NCBI RefSeq assembly: GCF_013204885.1
Contig: NZ_JABMKX010000005.1
Span: 372,001 to 436,000 of the forward strand
Length of the DNA: 64,000 nucleotides
Direction of reading: 5' to 3'
Source of the DNA: Paenibacillus tritici
GTDB taxonomy: Bacteria; Bacillota; Bacilli; Paenibacillales; Paenibacillaceae
Shown here: positions 25,101-34,550 of the stretch, in pieces
How positions within the stretch are numbered: position 1 is the first letter of the stretch
Layout of the letters: each line of letters starts with the position of its first letter
The notes under the pieces: model-generated
Seen by the model: only the letters and a program-made list of their open reading frames with translations
Databases searched by the model: none
What the model was told of the DNA's origin: nothing
Position numbers and translations under genes: made by a program

Positions 25101-25964
25101 ATGAAATGGCAGGGCAGAAGAGGCAGTTCCAATGTGGAAGACCGCAGAGGCCGCGGCGGCGTGGGCGGAGGCGGCAAGCTGATCGGCGGCGGAATCAGCG
25201 GCATAGTGATTATAGTGATTGTGACGCTGCTGAGCGGCGGGAATATCGGCGATATTATGGGGAATCTGCTGTCAACGGGTTCAAGCACGAACACAGGCGC
25301 TCCTTATGAGCAGACAGCTAAGGAGAAGGAGTTATCGGAATTTGTATCCGTGGTGCTGGCCGATACCGAAGATGTCTGGTCTCAGCTCTTCCAGGAGCAA
25401 GGGATGACTTATCAGGACCCGACGCTTGTGCTGTACAGCGGCAGTGTGAACTCTGCCTGCGGAACAGCCAGCTCGGCGGTCGGCCCCTTCTATTGTCCGG
25501 GGGATGCCAATCTGTATATTGATCTCAGCTTCTACGATGAGCTGCAGCAGCAGTTCAACGCGCCGGGCGACTTCGCCATGGCCTATGTGATTGCCCATGA
25601 GGTCGGTCATCATGTGCAGACCCTGCTGGGCGCTTCCGAGCAGCTCAACACGCAGCGCCAGCGCCTTAGCCAGACCGAATTCAATGCCTATCAGGTCCGC
25701 TTTGAGCTCCAGGCCGATTATTATGCCGGGGTATGGGCCAAGCATGCCCAAGGGATGAATCTGCTGGAGGAAGGGGATCTGGAGGAGGCGCTCACTGCGG
25801 CAAGCGCGGTGGGGGATGATACCATCCAGAAGCGCTCCCAGGGTTATGTGGTGCCGGACAGCTTCACTCACGGTACCTCCGAACAACGTAAGCGCTGGTT
25901 CTATAAGGGCTTTGGCTCCGGTACGATTGCCGGCGGAGATACCTTCAAGGCTGCTGAATTGTAG
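25101..25964 (+). CDS. YpfJ-type neutral zinc metallopeptidase
   Basis: A membrane-anchored zinc protease of the YpfJ family, 287 residues. A Gly/Arg-rich cytoplasmic stretch (1-30) precedes one hydrophobic span (about 31-46), and the catalytic domain lies outside. The zinc motif HEVGHHVQ starts at His166, and FELQADYYAGVWAKH supplies the downstream acidic ligand. The cysteines of SACGTASSAVGPFYC may form a disulfide. ATG 25101 follows GGGGGTTAGG. Physiological substrates of the family are poorly known. A hairpin shared with the convergent GGDEF gene follows. Confidence 0.87.
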   Translation: MKWQGRRGSSNVEDRRGRGGVGGGGKLIGGGISGIVIIVIVTLLSGGNIGDIMGNLLSTGSSTNTGAPYEQTAKEKELSEFVSVVLADTEDVWSQLFQEQGMTYQDPTLVLYSGSVNSACGTASSAVGPFYCPGDANLYIDLSFYDELQQQFNAPGDFAMAYVIAHEVGHHVQTLLGASEQLNTQRQRLSQTEFNAYQVRFELQADYYAGVWAKHAQGMNLLEEGDLEEALTAASAVGDDTIQKRSQGYVVPDSFTHGTSEQRKRWFYKGFGSGTIAGGDTFKAAEL

Positions 25965-25982
25965 CCGGATGCCAACAACGAG

Positions 25983-26022
25983 AAAGAGCCGTTCTCTCCG
26001 GCAACCGGAGGAGCGGCTCTTT
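25983..26022. terminator. Bidirectional terminator between convergent genes
   Basis: AAAGAGCCG (25983-25991) pairs with CGGCTCTTT (26014-26022), with an inner CTCCGG/CCGGAG stem. Short T-rich ends flank both sides, so it can serve the protease gene (plus) and the GGDEF gene (minus). Confidence 0.7.
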
Positions 26023-26063
26023 GTTCAAATATCAGGATTTCTGTGCACGGCAGGACCTTGCAC

Positions 26064-27305
26064 TCAAGGCTGGAGATCATTCCAGTATGAGAGGCGGTTG
26101 CGGCCAAGCTTCTTGGACTCCAGCAGCAGCTGATCGGCGAAGACATAGCCTTTTTCCATCGAAGTCTTCTGGCCCGGGTCTGCCTTGTAGTAATACAGTC
26201 CGAAGGAGGCGGAATAGGGCACGCGGATCATCTGCTCCTCGAATTCTGCACTCACACTGTGCCCGTGAAGGCTGTCCAGAATCTCCTGAATCTGCGTCCT
26301 GCATTCCTCAAAGGTCTTATCCCTAAGGAACAGGGTGAACTCCTCCCCGCCGCTGCGGAACAGGATGTCCTTTTCCTGCAGATGCCTTTGCAGCGTATCC
26401 GCGAAATGAACGATGACCCGGTCGCCGACGGCGTGATTATAGGAATCATTGATTTTTTTGAAACGGTCGATATCCGCAACCACAATCCCGATGTACTCCC
26501 CGCTCTGGTTAAGCTCCTTCATCATCTTGTCCATATGCGCCCGGTTATAGGTTCCGGTGAGGAAGTCACGGTATGCCATCTGCTCGAATTTGTCGCGTTC
26601 GTATTTGTGCTGGGCGCTTTGCGATTTGGAATAAAAAGAGATGCTGACCACATAATTGAGCAGGAAGAGGGCGATCAGCATCTCCCATTTCTCCATTTGC
26701 AGCAGCCGCAGCAGCAGAGCATTGGTCAGGGCTACCTTGCTGAAGTCAAGCAGGTTCCGGCTTCTGAACAGCAGGTGCTTCGCTTCCTGGCGTGTCTTGA
26801 TGTCTCCCGACAGGGCAAAGGTTATGACCAGGAACGTAGAGGACAGCAGGGTGGTTACGCAGACAACCAGGAGAAACAGCAGCCAGTATCCGAGCGGAAG
26901 CTTGTCCGCCAGGGGATAGAGCATCTTGTACAGATAATAAGCGGCCGAGCCGCCCAGCGTGAAGGAGCCGATGTTATAGAAGGTATCCAGGAATTCTCCC
27001 GGATCGGCGGTTTTCGTTTTCTTTTTATAAATATAGACAATGACCCGGTACACACTCTCGAACAGAAAGGTACCCAGCGGACCGGCAAAAATCCCGAATG
27101 ACGAAGTATAGCTGATCGCATAGTCGATCGTGGAGTTTCCGCTCCGGGTCACAATCCGCAACTGGAAGTAGATACTGGAGAAGACCGTGTAGAGCAGCAG
27201 TGCTTTTATATAGGTAACGTCCAGGACTACAGCATGGGTGGGAATGAAAGCTATAGCCAGGGAAGCGACAAACAGAAAAAGGTCAAATACCCTTGCTTTT
27301 GACAT
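26064..27305 (-). CDS. Membrane-bound diguanylate cyclase (GGDEF domain)
   Basis: Makes cyclic di-GMP from two GTP. The 413-residue protein has about six to seven membrane spans in its first 225 residues, then a GGDEF domain (about 245-405) with DFLTGTYNRAHMD, ADIDRFKKIND and the active motif GGEEF at 319-323. The usual product-inhibition site RxxD, five residues before the motif, reads QEKD (310-313), so feedback inhibition through that site is probably absent. The membrane part may sense a signal, but no known sensor domain is recognised. AAAGGAA lies before the minus-strand start. The gene is divergent from the glycosyltransferase gene at 27501. Confidence 0.9.
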   Translation of the reverse strand: MSKARVFDLFLFVASLAIAFIPTHAVVLDVTYIKALLLYTVFSSIYFQLRIVTRSGNSTIDYAISYTSSFGIFAGPLGTFLFESVYRVIVYIYKKKTKTADPGEFLDTFYNIGSFTLGGSAAYYLYKMLYPLADKLPLGYWLLFLLVVCVTTLLSSTFLVITFALSGDIKTRQEAKHLLFRSRNLLDFSKVALTNALLLRLLQMEKWEMLIALFLLNYVVSISFYSKSQSAQHKYERDKFEQMAYRDFLTGTYNRAHMDKMMKELNQSGEYIGIVVADIDRFKKINDSYNHAVGDRVIVHFADTLQRHLQEKDILFRSGGEEFTLFLRDKTFEECRTQIQEILDSLHGHSVSAEFEEQMIRVPYSASFGLYYYKADPGQKTSMEKGYVFADQLLLESKKLGRNRLSYWNDLQP

Positions 27306-27500
27306 GTCGGAAATTTCCTTTCGGGATTTATACCGATTATACCCGAAAAGATGTTTATTGATTAAAAGATTATTTTGAAATTTTTATAGCATGACCAAAT
27401 ATCCATACCTGCTAGCTGCAACATTCATATACTGTTCTGACTAAGACGGAGCAGACTGCTCCTGCACAGAAGTGAATCTATAAGCCGGGGAGAGGAATAC

Positions 27501-28922
27501 ATGAAGATACTGCTGGTCACCTACTGGGGCCTCACCAATATGGGCGGGATTTGGACGTATATGAAACAGCTGGCAGATAAGCTGGGCGAGCAGGGCTATT
27601 CCGTTACACTGATGGGCAGCCATGTGGAGAACAATACGCTGTATTTGCTGAACCGGACAGAGTCCTTTGATAAAAAATCGTTCTATTCCCTTCTCCTGCC
27701 CCAACTCGATAAAGTCCGGTTTCCGTCTTTGCACCTGGAGCATGGCATCTTCAGCTTTGAGCTGGGACGTTACGTGTTCGAGGGCGGTGCCGCTGTGCTG
27801 GGTCTTGAGGACTATGATGTCATCCATGCCCAGGACCCTATAGCCTCGTATGCGCTGCGGCGGATTATGCGCACTCCGGTGCCGCTGGTCTCCAGTGTGC
27901 ATGGGGCACTGACCAGAGAAACCTTCTATGAATACAAAGGACTGGAGCCCGGGCTTACCCGTGAGGAATATGAGCAGCGGCCCATCTGGAGATATTTCCG
28001 CCGGATCGAGACGCTGGGCGCCCGCTCGGCGGATCAGATCCTGGTCTCTTCGGAGTGGATCGGGCAACTCACGCGGAGCCTGGGGGTCAGGCCGGACCGT
28101 ATTCATACCCTGCCGTACGGGCTGGATCTGAAACACTATGCAGCCAGGGCAGCGGAGCCTGCGCCGCTTCAATTTGCAGAGGGAATACCTGTAATCATGT
28201 ATGCCGGACGTCTTGAATATATCAAAGGTGTACATGTACTGATCGAGGCACTGGGAATTCTGAATGAGCGCACCCAGAAATGGATCTGTGCACTGGCCGG
28301 GATCGGCAGCCTCCAGGAAGAGCTTATGGAGCGAACCCGTCAGCTGGGGATTCAGCAGCAGGTCTATTTCACCGGGAAGCTGGATAACATCCCGGCTGCC
28401 CTGAGAGCAGCGGATATTTATGTGCAGCCCTCTCTGCAGGATACGCAGCCCTTCTCGGTTACCGAGGCGCAGCTTGCCGGAATAGCGCCGGTTGTCGCCG
28501 GAACCTCGGGGATGCCGGAGATGGTCCGGCAAGGAGAGACGGGCTGGATTGTTCCTCCCGGAGATGCCGTCCAGCTCGCCCGGCAGTTAGAGGAGCTCCT
28601 GGGGAATAAGGAGCTGAGAGAGCGCACCGGCTTCCAGGCCAGGCAGTGGGCGCAGCGTAACCGTTCGCTGGATGTGATGGCTGCGGGTACGCTGAATATC
28701 TATCACAGGGCCATCATTTTGCAGAAGAGTCGGCCGGGAATCCCGGACTTTGTCCGTTTTGGAGAAGGGCCGGGAGATTCAAGGCTTCCGGCAGCTTTTC
28801 ATCCGGCAGATGTGCTGAACGGAAGCGATCCCGGTACTCCACTTGCTGAGCATATGCGCACAAGGCTTCCGCAGAATTACTCCATTCCGGATGCGCGTAC
28901 CGCCCTTGGTCCCGGGAAATAA
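27501..28922 (+). CDS. Glycosyltransferase family 4 protein
   Basis: A GT-B fold retaining glycosyltransferase of 473 residues that probably transfers sugar from a nucleotide sugar in cell-surface glycan synthesis. The N-terminal acceptor domain begins KILLVTYWGLTNMGGIWTY. The donor domain begins VIMYAGRLEYIKGVHVLIEAL and carries the DIYVQPSLQDTQPFSVTEAQLAG motif (a Q-x7-E arrangement). The last ~60 residues, after NIYHRAI, are not part of the fold. ATG 27501 follows GGGGAGAGG. In B. subtilis the equivalent position between hemL and valS holds spoVID and ysxE, so this gene is an insertion. A role in a spore or capsule glycan is possible but unproven. Confidence 0.85.
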   Translation: MKILLVTYWGLTNMGGIWTYMKQLADKLGEQGYSVTLMGSHVENNTLYLLNRTESFDKKSFYSLLLPQLDKVRFPSLHLEHGIFSFELGRYVFEGGAAVLGLEDYDVIHAQDPIASYALRRIMRTPVPLVSSVHGALTRETFYEYKGLEPGLTREEYEQRPIWRYFRRIETLGARSADQILVSSEWIGQLTRSLGVRPDRIHTLPYGLDLKHYAARAAEPAPLQFAEGIPVIMYAGRLEYIKGVHVLIEALGILNERTQKWICALAGIGSLQEELMERTRQLGIQQQVYFTGKLDNIPAALRAADIYVQPSLQDTQPFSVTEAQLAGIAPVVAGTSGMPEMVRQGETGWIVPPGDAVQLARQLEELLGNKELRERTGFQARQWAQRNRSLDVMAAGTLNIYHRAIILQKSRPGIPDFVRFGEGPGDSRLPAAFHPADVLNGSDPGTPLAEHMRTRLPQNYSIPDARTALGPGK

Positions 28923-29058
28923 GCTCCTGTCCGCGATTGCGGCGGCAAAGTTGTCATGCCTTCCTGAATAAAGCATATACATGAGTGGAGAAACATTTTG
29001 GGCTTATACTCTGGGCTTGTCTCAGGGATAGATTATGCCAAGAAGGAGGACATTTCCC

Positions 29059-30435
29059 GTGTTTGACCAGTCCCATGGCTTGCGGTTTGATATTTATGAA
29101 CGCATTCACCTTTCGGAAGAGCTTCCGGGAATAGCTGAGCTGGAGGAAGTCGAGCTGGTTCCCGACATCCAGGTAATCCAGCGGGAGGACCGGGCCGAGC
29201 TGCACGGCCAGCTGTTGCTCACCGGGCTCTACCGGGGGGAAGATGATCGCACACAGCGCCTGGAGCATGCGATTCCTGTTGAAATCACAGTTCCGCTGAC
29301 CCGGGTCAGCTCACTTGATGACATAGGGGTGGAGATCGAGAATTTCGATATTGATCTGCTGACGATGCGAACAGTTAACATTACCGGTGTGCTCTCGCTG
29401 CGTGGAATCGGAAGTACAGATACACAGTCGGCCTGGCAGCAGGAGGAATACACGGTAGCGTATTCGCCGGAGGCTGCAGACAACAAGGTTAAGGCCGAAG
29501 ACAAGTACCGAAGTCCGGAAAATGACGCCCTGTATGAGAATTCGCTCTGGACTTATGGCGAAGGCGAAGGTGCTGCAGAGAATTCTGCGGAAGAGCAGAA
29601 CCTGGCTGACAAGGCCGAAGTCTCCGGCAATCCGCTATTTCCGGAAGGTGCTGTATATTCCCAGCCCGCTGCCCAGGCCTCCGCGCAACTGAAGGACAAG
29701 GAACCAAGAGTCAGGACACATAATCTGGATACGGCTGCCCCGGCCGGCAGCAAGCAGGCGGCTGAGCCTGTATCCAATCACTTCCTCACCTCCAGAGAGA
29801 AGACCGCAGAGGCAGCACCTGTGAATAAATCGCTCCAGGAAGACACTGCATTGCAGGCGGGTACTGCCGCCTTGAATACAGTGGACCATTGGGGCAATGC
29901 GAAGCTTCATGCCGTGCAGCAGCCGGAGCCCGTGCTCACCTCCGCTGCCAGCGACGCTGCGGCGCTGCTGGCGGGCAAGGAAGAGGGGGAAGCGGCTGAA
30001 GAGATCCAGGCTACGGACAATGAGGTCTTCCTATCCGCAGAGTCCGTGTCGTCCCCGGAGGAGAAGCAGGACCTCAAGGTTGCACTGGGCAGCAAAAAAG
30101 AACCTGGAGCTGCCGAGCAGGAGCCCTTAACCTTCTCTTCGCTGCTCAGCTCCAGCCGGGCTAACAAAGAGCAGGAGGATTTGAACTCGGAGGAAATAGC
30201 TTCCCAGGCAGCGGCGGCTCCAGAGGCGGGCAATGACACAGCGTGGAAAAGCCGGTTCATCGGCGGACTTGGCGGTACCGAGCTGTTCCGCAAGGTGCGG
30301 CTCTGCATTGTCCAGCGGGAGGAGACGCTGGATACCATTGCGGAGAAATACCAGCTAAGTACAAGGGAGCTCTCCATGTACAACCGGCTGTCCGGCCAGA
30401 TTGTAGAAGAGGGACAGGTGTTATACATTCCCTAA
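29059..30435 (+). CDS. SpoVID-like spore coat morphogenetic protein with C-terminal LysM
   Basis: A 458-residue protein with the organisation of SpoVID, which helps the coat encase the forespore. A conserved N-terminal domain (about 1-140, FDQSHGLRFDIYERIHLSEELPG) is followed by a long, acidic, Ala/Glu-rich variable middle (about 150-410). One LysM domain lies at the very end (about 414-458, VQREETLDTIAEKYQLS). GTG 29059 is chosen because AAGGAGG lies nine bases before it; an ATG eight codons upstream overlaps that site. The location between hemL and valS matches spoVID in B. subtilis. A terminator follows. Confidence 0.78.
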   Translation: MFDQSHGLRFDIYERIHLSEELPGIAELEEVELVPDIQVIQREDRAELHGQLLLTGLYRGEDDRTQRLEHAIPVEITVPLTRVSSLDDIGVEIENFDIDLLTMRTVNITGVLSLRGIGSTDTQSAWQQEEYTVAYSPEAADNKVKAEDKYRSPENDALYENSLWTYGEGEGAAENSAEEQNLADKAEVSGNPLFPEGAVYSQPAAQASAQLKDKEPRVRTHNLDTAAPAGSKQAAEPVSNHFLTSREKTAEAAPVNKSLQEDTALQAGTAALNTVDHWGNAKLHAVQQPEPVLTSAASDAAALLAGKEEGEAAEEIQATDNEVFLSAESVSSPEEKQDLKVALGSKKEPGAAEQEPLTFSSLLSSSRANKEQEDLNSEEIASQAAAAPEAGNDTAWKSRFIGGLGGTELFRKVRLCIVQREETLDTIAEKYQLSTRELSMYNRLSGQIVEEGQVLYIP

Positions 30436-30442
30436 GATAGAG

Positions 30443-30473
30443 AACGGTCCCCGCTTCATAGACGGGGGCCGTT
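30443..30473 (+). terminator. Terminator after the SpoVID-like gene
   Basis: AACGGTCCCCG (30443-30453) pairs with CGGGGGCCGTT (30463-30473), with one G-T wobble and a 9-nt loop. The following T-rich tract is short. Confidence 0.7.
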
Positions 30474-30638
30474 TCTGTGTGAATAGGCGTTATCCTCAAG
30501 CCTGCCGCCAGTTACCGTCCCCCTCTTCGTTTGAAAACCCCTCCTGCCGGGTTAATAGTCACTACCGGCTCTACATACATGACACATTCAGGCAGCTATG
30601 CGCCCGGTATACCCCCTTCTGGAAGGATGAGATATCAG

Positions 30639-31301
30639 ATGAAGAAAAAAGTGGCGGCCACAGCGGCCCTACTGGGCTTGACACTGACGGCCTCGGCCGG
30701 TGTCTATGCCGCGAGCAATCTGCAGGAGATCAAGGCGCTGCTCAATCATAAGCTCGGAATCGTCGTGAACGGTCAGGTCTATACGCCCAAAGACGGCAAC
30801 GGCAAAACGCTTGCCCCGATTACCTACAACGGCACAACGTATCTGCCTGTCCGTTCCATCGGTGAAGCGCTGAACACCTCGGTTACTTACGATGCCAAGA
30901 CCAGCCGGGTGATTATCGGCGATTCTGCTTCCTCCGGCGGTTCCTCCGGCACCCCCTCCACCGGGACGTCAGCGGAGACCGTGAAGCGTCCGAAGAGCCT
31001 GCCGGCGGACTTCCCGCTTCCGGCCGACGCGAAGATATTTGATCTGATCGAAGGATCGGCGACCGGCAAGCCGTCTGCGACATTCAGCTATTTGACGAAG
31101 CAGGGTCTGGAGCCGCTTGGCAACACTTACAAGGAGTATTTCGTGCAAAAAGGAGCTACGTCCAAATCGGAAGAAGTCTCCGCGTCCGCCTTCTCGATTA
31201 TCGACGCCGGAAGCACATTTGCCGTTACGCTGGATGGTGCGCCGGGAACGGGCAGCAGCCAAGGCTACAATGTGGTTCACGTGATCTGGAGCGGGGAGTA
31301 G
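30639..31301 (+). CDS. Secreted protein with copper-amine-oxidase-N-like domain
   Basis: A 220-residue exported protein of unknown function. MKKKVAATAALLGLTLTASA plus VYAAS is a Sec signal peptide cut near residue 25. Residues ~40-94 form the small repeat domain common in Paenibacillus surface proteins (VNGQVYTPK, TYNGTTYLPVRSIGEALN, DAKTSRVIIGDS; PF07833 type). It is not itself an oxidase. After a Ser/Gly/Thr linker, the C-terminal 110 residues match nothing I recognise. ATG 30639 has GAAGGA upstream and starts exactly at the signal peptide; upstream in-frame ATGs encode non-signal sequence. Confidence 0.75.
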   Translation: MKKKVAATAALLGLTLTASAGVYAASNLQEIKALLNHKLGIVVNGQVYTPKDGNGKTLAPITYNGTTYLPVRSIGEALNTSVTYDAKTSRVIIGDSASSGGSSGTPSTGTSAETVKRPKSLPADFPLPADAKIFDLIEGSATGKPSATFSYLTKQGLEPLGNTYKEYFVQKGATSKSEEVSASAFSIIDAGSTFAVTLDGAPGTGSSQGYNVVHVIWSGE

Positions 31302-31418
31302 GCGATAGTCCGGCGGCTCCAAATCGTTCATTAGCGCAAGGAATGCTGTTAATGGCCTTCCTTTAGGGCGGTTTTTTGAAATGGGCGGTATAAGTCCAGC
31401 CGTTTGTGTATATGCTGG

Positions 31419-31447
31419 TTGACTAGGAATAATACTGAATGTATTAT
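31419..31447 (+). promoter_or_regulatory. Sigma-A promoter of valS
   Basis: TTGACT (31419-31424), a 17-nt spacer and TATTAT (31442-31447) lie directly upstream of the T-box leader, giving a start near 31454. Confidence 0.7.
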
Positions 31448-31453
31448 TGAACT

Positions 31454-31767
31454 AAGTAATAACTAGCATAAAGACTGGGAACGGGAAGAGTAGGCGGTCA
31501 GCCCTTCAGAGAGCGGAATTATAATTGGTGTGAATTTCCGCAGGATGCAGCCCCCGAAGTCGCCCCGGAGTTGCCCTTCTGAGCTTGTCTTCATGATGAA
31601 GACCGGTTAGGATGTGGCCGGACGCAGCCGTTATCTGCATAAGTGTCGCGCTAAGCTTTAAGGACCTGTAAGGGGACTTCAGGCAGGGTTTTATTTTTTA
31701 TTGGCGCGAAACAAAGGTGGTACCGCGAAAGAATGGCCTTTCGTCCTTTGAGACGAAGGGCCTTTTT
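31454..31767 (+). ncRNA. T-box leader controlling valS
   Basis: The leader senses uncharged tRNA(Val) and permits readthrough into valS. The antiterminator T-box AAAGGTGGTACCGCG is at 31713-31727. The terminator that competes with it is formed by GGCCTTTCGTC and GACGAAGGGCC (31735-31762) with five T. In stem I an AGTA (loop-E type) and the AGAGAG / GGTG apical elements are visible, and the likely specifier is GTC at 31559-31561 within GAAGTCGCC, a valine codon that agrees with the downstream gene. Confidence 0.92.
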
Positions 31768-31833
31768 GTATTCAAATTTAAGCATGTACAGGTCTCACCC
31801 GTTAGTTCATCAACTCTAAATGGAGGGTTCACC

Positions 31834-34545
31834 ATGGCTGATAACAACAATGCAGCAGCAGAACTGCCGAACCAGCAGAACGCCGCCGCGAATCACAAGC
31901 AGAGCGATATGCCGACTACATATGATCCGGGAGCGGCAGAGAAGAAATGGTATGCCTATTGGATGGAGAAGGGCTTCTTCGAAGCCGGCAAGCGGCCGGA
32001 TGCAGAGCCTTACAGCATAGTGATTCCGCCGCCGAATGTAACAGGAATGCTTCATATCGGACACGCGCTGGATTTCACCCTTCAGGATGTACTGATCCGT
32101 ACCAAACGGATGCAGGGATATGATACCCTGTGGCTGCCCGGAACGGACCATGCAGGGATCGCCACGCAGACCAAGGTTGAGCAGAAGCTGCGCCAGCAGG
32201 GAATCTCCCGCCATGATCTCGGACGCGAGAAGTTCCTGGAGCAGGTATGGGCCTGGAAGGATCAGTATGCCGAGACGATCCATGAGCAATGGGCCAAGAT
32301 GGGCCTGTCCCTGGATTATTCCCGCGAACGGTTTACCTTTGACGAAGGCATGAAGAAGGCGGTCAGCAAGGTATTCGTAGAGCTGTATCAGAAGGGCCTG
32401 ATCTATCGCGGCAAGCGGATTATTAACTGGGACCCGGCCGCCCGTACGGCTCTGTCGGACATCGAGGTTGAATATAAAGAAGTGAACGGACATCTGTACC
32501 ATTTGCGTTATCCGCTTAAGGACGGCAGCGGCCACATCACGGTAGCTACCACCCGCCCCGAGACGATGCTGGGCGATACAGCGGTAGCGGTTCACCCTTC
32601 GGATGAGCGTTATAAGGATCTGATCGGCAAGACCCTGATCCTGCCCATAATCGGCCGGGAGATTCCGGTGATTGCAGATGAATATGTAGATAAGGACTTC
32701 GGCAGCGGTGCGGTTAAGATTACCCCGGCCCATGATCCGAACGACTTTGAGATGGGAGTCCGCCATAACCTTCCGCAGATCAATGTGATGGATGGAGGCG
32801 GAATAATGAATGAGGAGGCTGGTTCTTACCAGGGCATGGACCGCAGCGACTGCCGTAAGGCCATCGTAGCCGACCTCAAAGAGCAGGGCGTGCTGATCTC
32901 CATTGAGGATCACGTACATCAGGTAGGACACAGTGAGCGTTCCGGCGCTGTAGTAGAGCCTTATCTGTCTACCCAGTGGTTCGTCAAAATGCAGCCGCTC
33001 GCCGAAGCAGCGATCGCCGCACAGAAGGATGGAGACGGTGTTACCTTCGTGCCGGACCGCTTCGAGAAGACGTATCTGAACTGGGTTGAGAATGTCCGCG
33101 ACTGGTGTATTTCCCGCCAGTTGTGGTGGGGCCACCGTATCCCGGCCTGGTACTCCGAATCTACCGGGGAGATCGTAGTTGCCCATGATGAAGAGGAAGC
33201 GCGCAGAATCAGCGGGCTGTCTGATCTGAAGCAGGATGAGGATGTTCTAGATACCTGGTTCAGCTCCAACCTCTGGCCGTTCGCTACACTGGGCTGGCCT
33301 GACGGGGACAGCAGTGACTATCAGCGTTATTATCCGAACAACGTACTGGTTACCGGTTACGATATTATCTACTTCTGGGTGGCCCGCATGATCTTCTCCG
33401 CCATGGAGTTCACGGGGCAGAAGCCATTCTCCGATGTGCTGATGCACGGACTTGTACGCGATGCCGAAGGACGCAAGATGTCCAAATCCCTCGGCAACGG
33501 CATTGATCCGCTGGAGGTTATCGAGCAGTATGGCGCAGACGCCATGCGCTATATGATTACTACCGGCAGCACAGCGGGCCAGGATCTGCGGTTCCGTATG
33601 GAAAAGGTAGAGCAGGCGCGAAATTTTGCCAACAAGATCTGGAATGCCTCACGCTTTGCCCTGATGAACCTGGAAGGCGTAGCTTTCGAAGATATTGACA
33701 TTACAGGGGAGCTTAGTACGGCCGACCACTGGATTTTGCACCGCCTGAACGAAACTTCCCGCGATATTACGCGTCTAATTGACTCGTACGAGTTCGGTGA
33801 GACCGGCCGCCTGCTCTACAACTTCATCTGGGATGATCTGTGCGACTGGTATATTGAATTCGCTAAGCTCTCGCTGTATGGAACGGACGCGGCAGCCAAG
33901 GCCAAGACGCAGTCTGTTCTGGCTTACGTGCTGGACCGCACACTGCGCCTGATTCATCCGTTCATGCCGTTCATTACGGAGGAGATCTGGCAGCATCTGC
34001 CGCATCAGGGTGACACGATCACACTGGCCGAGTGGCCGAAGTATGATGCAGCGCTGGAGAATCCGCAGTCGGTGTCAGAGATGAACCTGCTGATGGACAT
34101 TATCCGGGCGGTTCGCAACATCCGTGCGGAAGTGAACGTGCCGATGAGCAAGAAGGTAGAACTGATCATCAAGGCCGGCAGCCAGGATACGCTGGACATT
34201 ATTTCCCGCAACGAACATTATATCGGGCGCTTCTGCAACACTTCTTCCTTCGAAGCGGGACTTGCGCCGCAGACGCCGGATAAAGTGATGTCCGCCGTGG
34301 TTACCGGAGCTGAACTGCTCCTGCCGCTGTCTGGACTGATTGATATTGATCAGGAGATTGCCCGTCTGGAAAAAGAAGTTCAGACACTGAACAGCGAAGT
34401 TGAACGTGTGGAGAAAAAGCTCGGCAATCAGGGCTTTGTTGCCAAAGCGCCGGCTAAAGTCATCGAAGAGGAACGGGCGAAGCAGGCGGATTATTCCGAC
34501 AGACGCGATAAAGTGCTGGCCCGTATTGCAGAGCTGAGGGGATAA
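31834..34545 (+). CDS. valS: Valyl-tRNA synthetase
   Basis: Charges tRNA(Val). The class I synthetase of 903 residues has the HIGH motif at 74-77 ([10 protein letters not shown]) and KMSKS in [14 protein letters not shown]. The editing domain, with [18 protein letters not shown], lies between them, and a C-terminal coiled coil (from [15 protein letters not shown]) contacts tRNA. The first ~25 residues are Asn/Gln/Ala-rich and not conserved. ATG 31834 follows GGAGG, while the longer frame starts inside the T-box and is rejected. Expression is controlled by the upstream T-box. folC begins six bases after the stop. Confidence 0.97.
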   Translation: MADNNNAAAELPNQQNAAANHKQSDMPTTYDPGAAEKKWYAYWMEKGFFEAGKRPDAEPYSIVIPPPNVTGMLHIGHALDFTLQDVLIRTKRMQGYDTLWLPGTDHAGIATQTKVEQKLRQQGISRHDLGREKFLEQVWAWKDQYAETIHEQWAKMGLSLDYSRERFTFDEGMKKAVSKVFVELYQKGLIYRGKRIINWDPAARTALSDIEVEYKEVNGHLYHLRYPLKDGSGHITVATTRPETMLGDTAVAVHPSDERYKDLIGKTLILPIIGREIPVIADEYVDKDFGSGAVKITPAHDPNDFEMGVRHNLPQINVMDGGGIMNEEAGSYQGMDRSDCRKAIVADLKEQGVLISIEDHVHQVGHSERSGAVVEPYLSTQWFVKMQPLAEAAIAAQKDGDGVTFVPDRFEKTYLNWVENVRDWCISRQLWWGHRIPAWYSESTGEIVVAHDEEEARRISGLSDLKQDEDVLDTWFSSNLWPFATLGWPDGDSSDYQRYYPNNVLVTGYDIIYFWVARMIFSAMEFTGQKPFSDVLMHGLVRDAEGRKMSKSLGNGIDPLEVIEQYGADAMRYMITTGSTAGQDLRFRMEKVEQARNFANKIWNASRFALMNLEGVAFEDIDITGELSTADHWILHRLNETSRDITRLIDSYEFGETGRLLYNFIWDDLCDWYIEFAKLSLYGTDAAAKAKTQSVLAYVLDRTLRLIHPFMPFITEEIWQHLPHQGDTITLAEWPKYDAALENPQSVSEMNLLMDIIRAVRNIRAEVNVPMSKKVELIIKAGSQDTLDIISRNEHYIGRFCNTSSFEAGLAPQTPDKVMSAVVTGAELLLPLSGLIDIDQEIARLEKEVQTLNSEVERVEKKLGNQGFVAKAPAKVIEEERAKQADYSDRRDKVLARIAELRG

Positions 34546-34550
34546 AGGAC

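Noticed and set aside
27441..28532. 363-residue minus-strand frame opposite the glycosyltransferase gene
   Set aside because: It is antisense to a well-supported gene and has no domain similarity.
31717..31833. N-terminal extension of ValS from a GTG at 31717
   Set aside because: It would start inside the T-box; ATG 31834 has GGAGG and begins the conserved protein.
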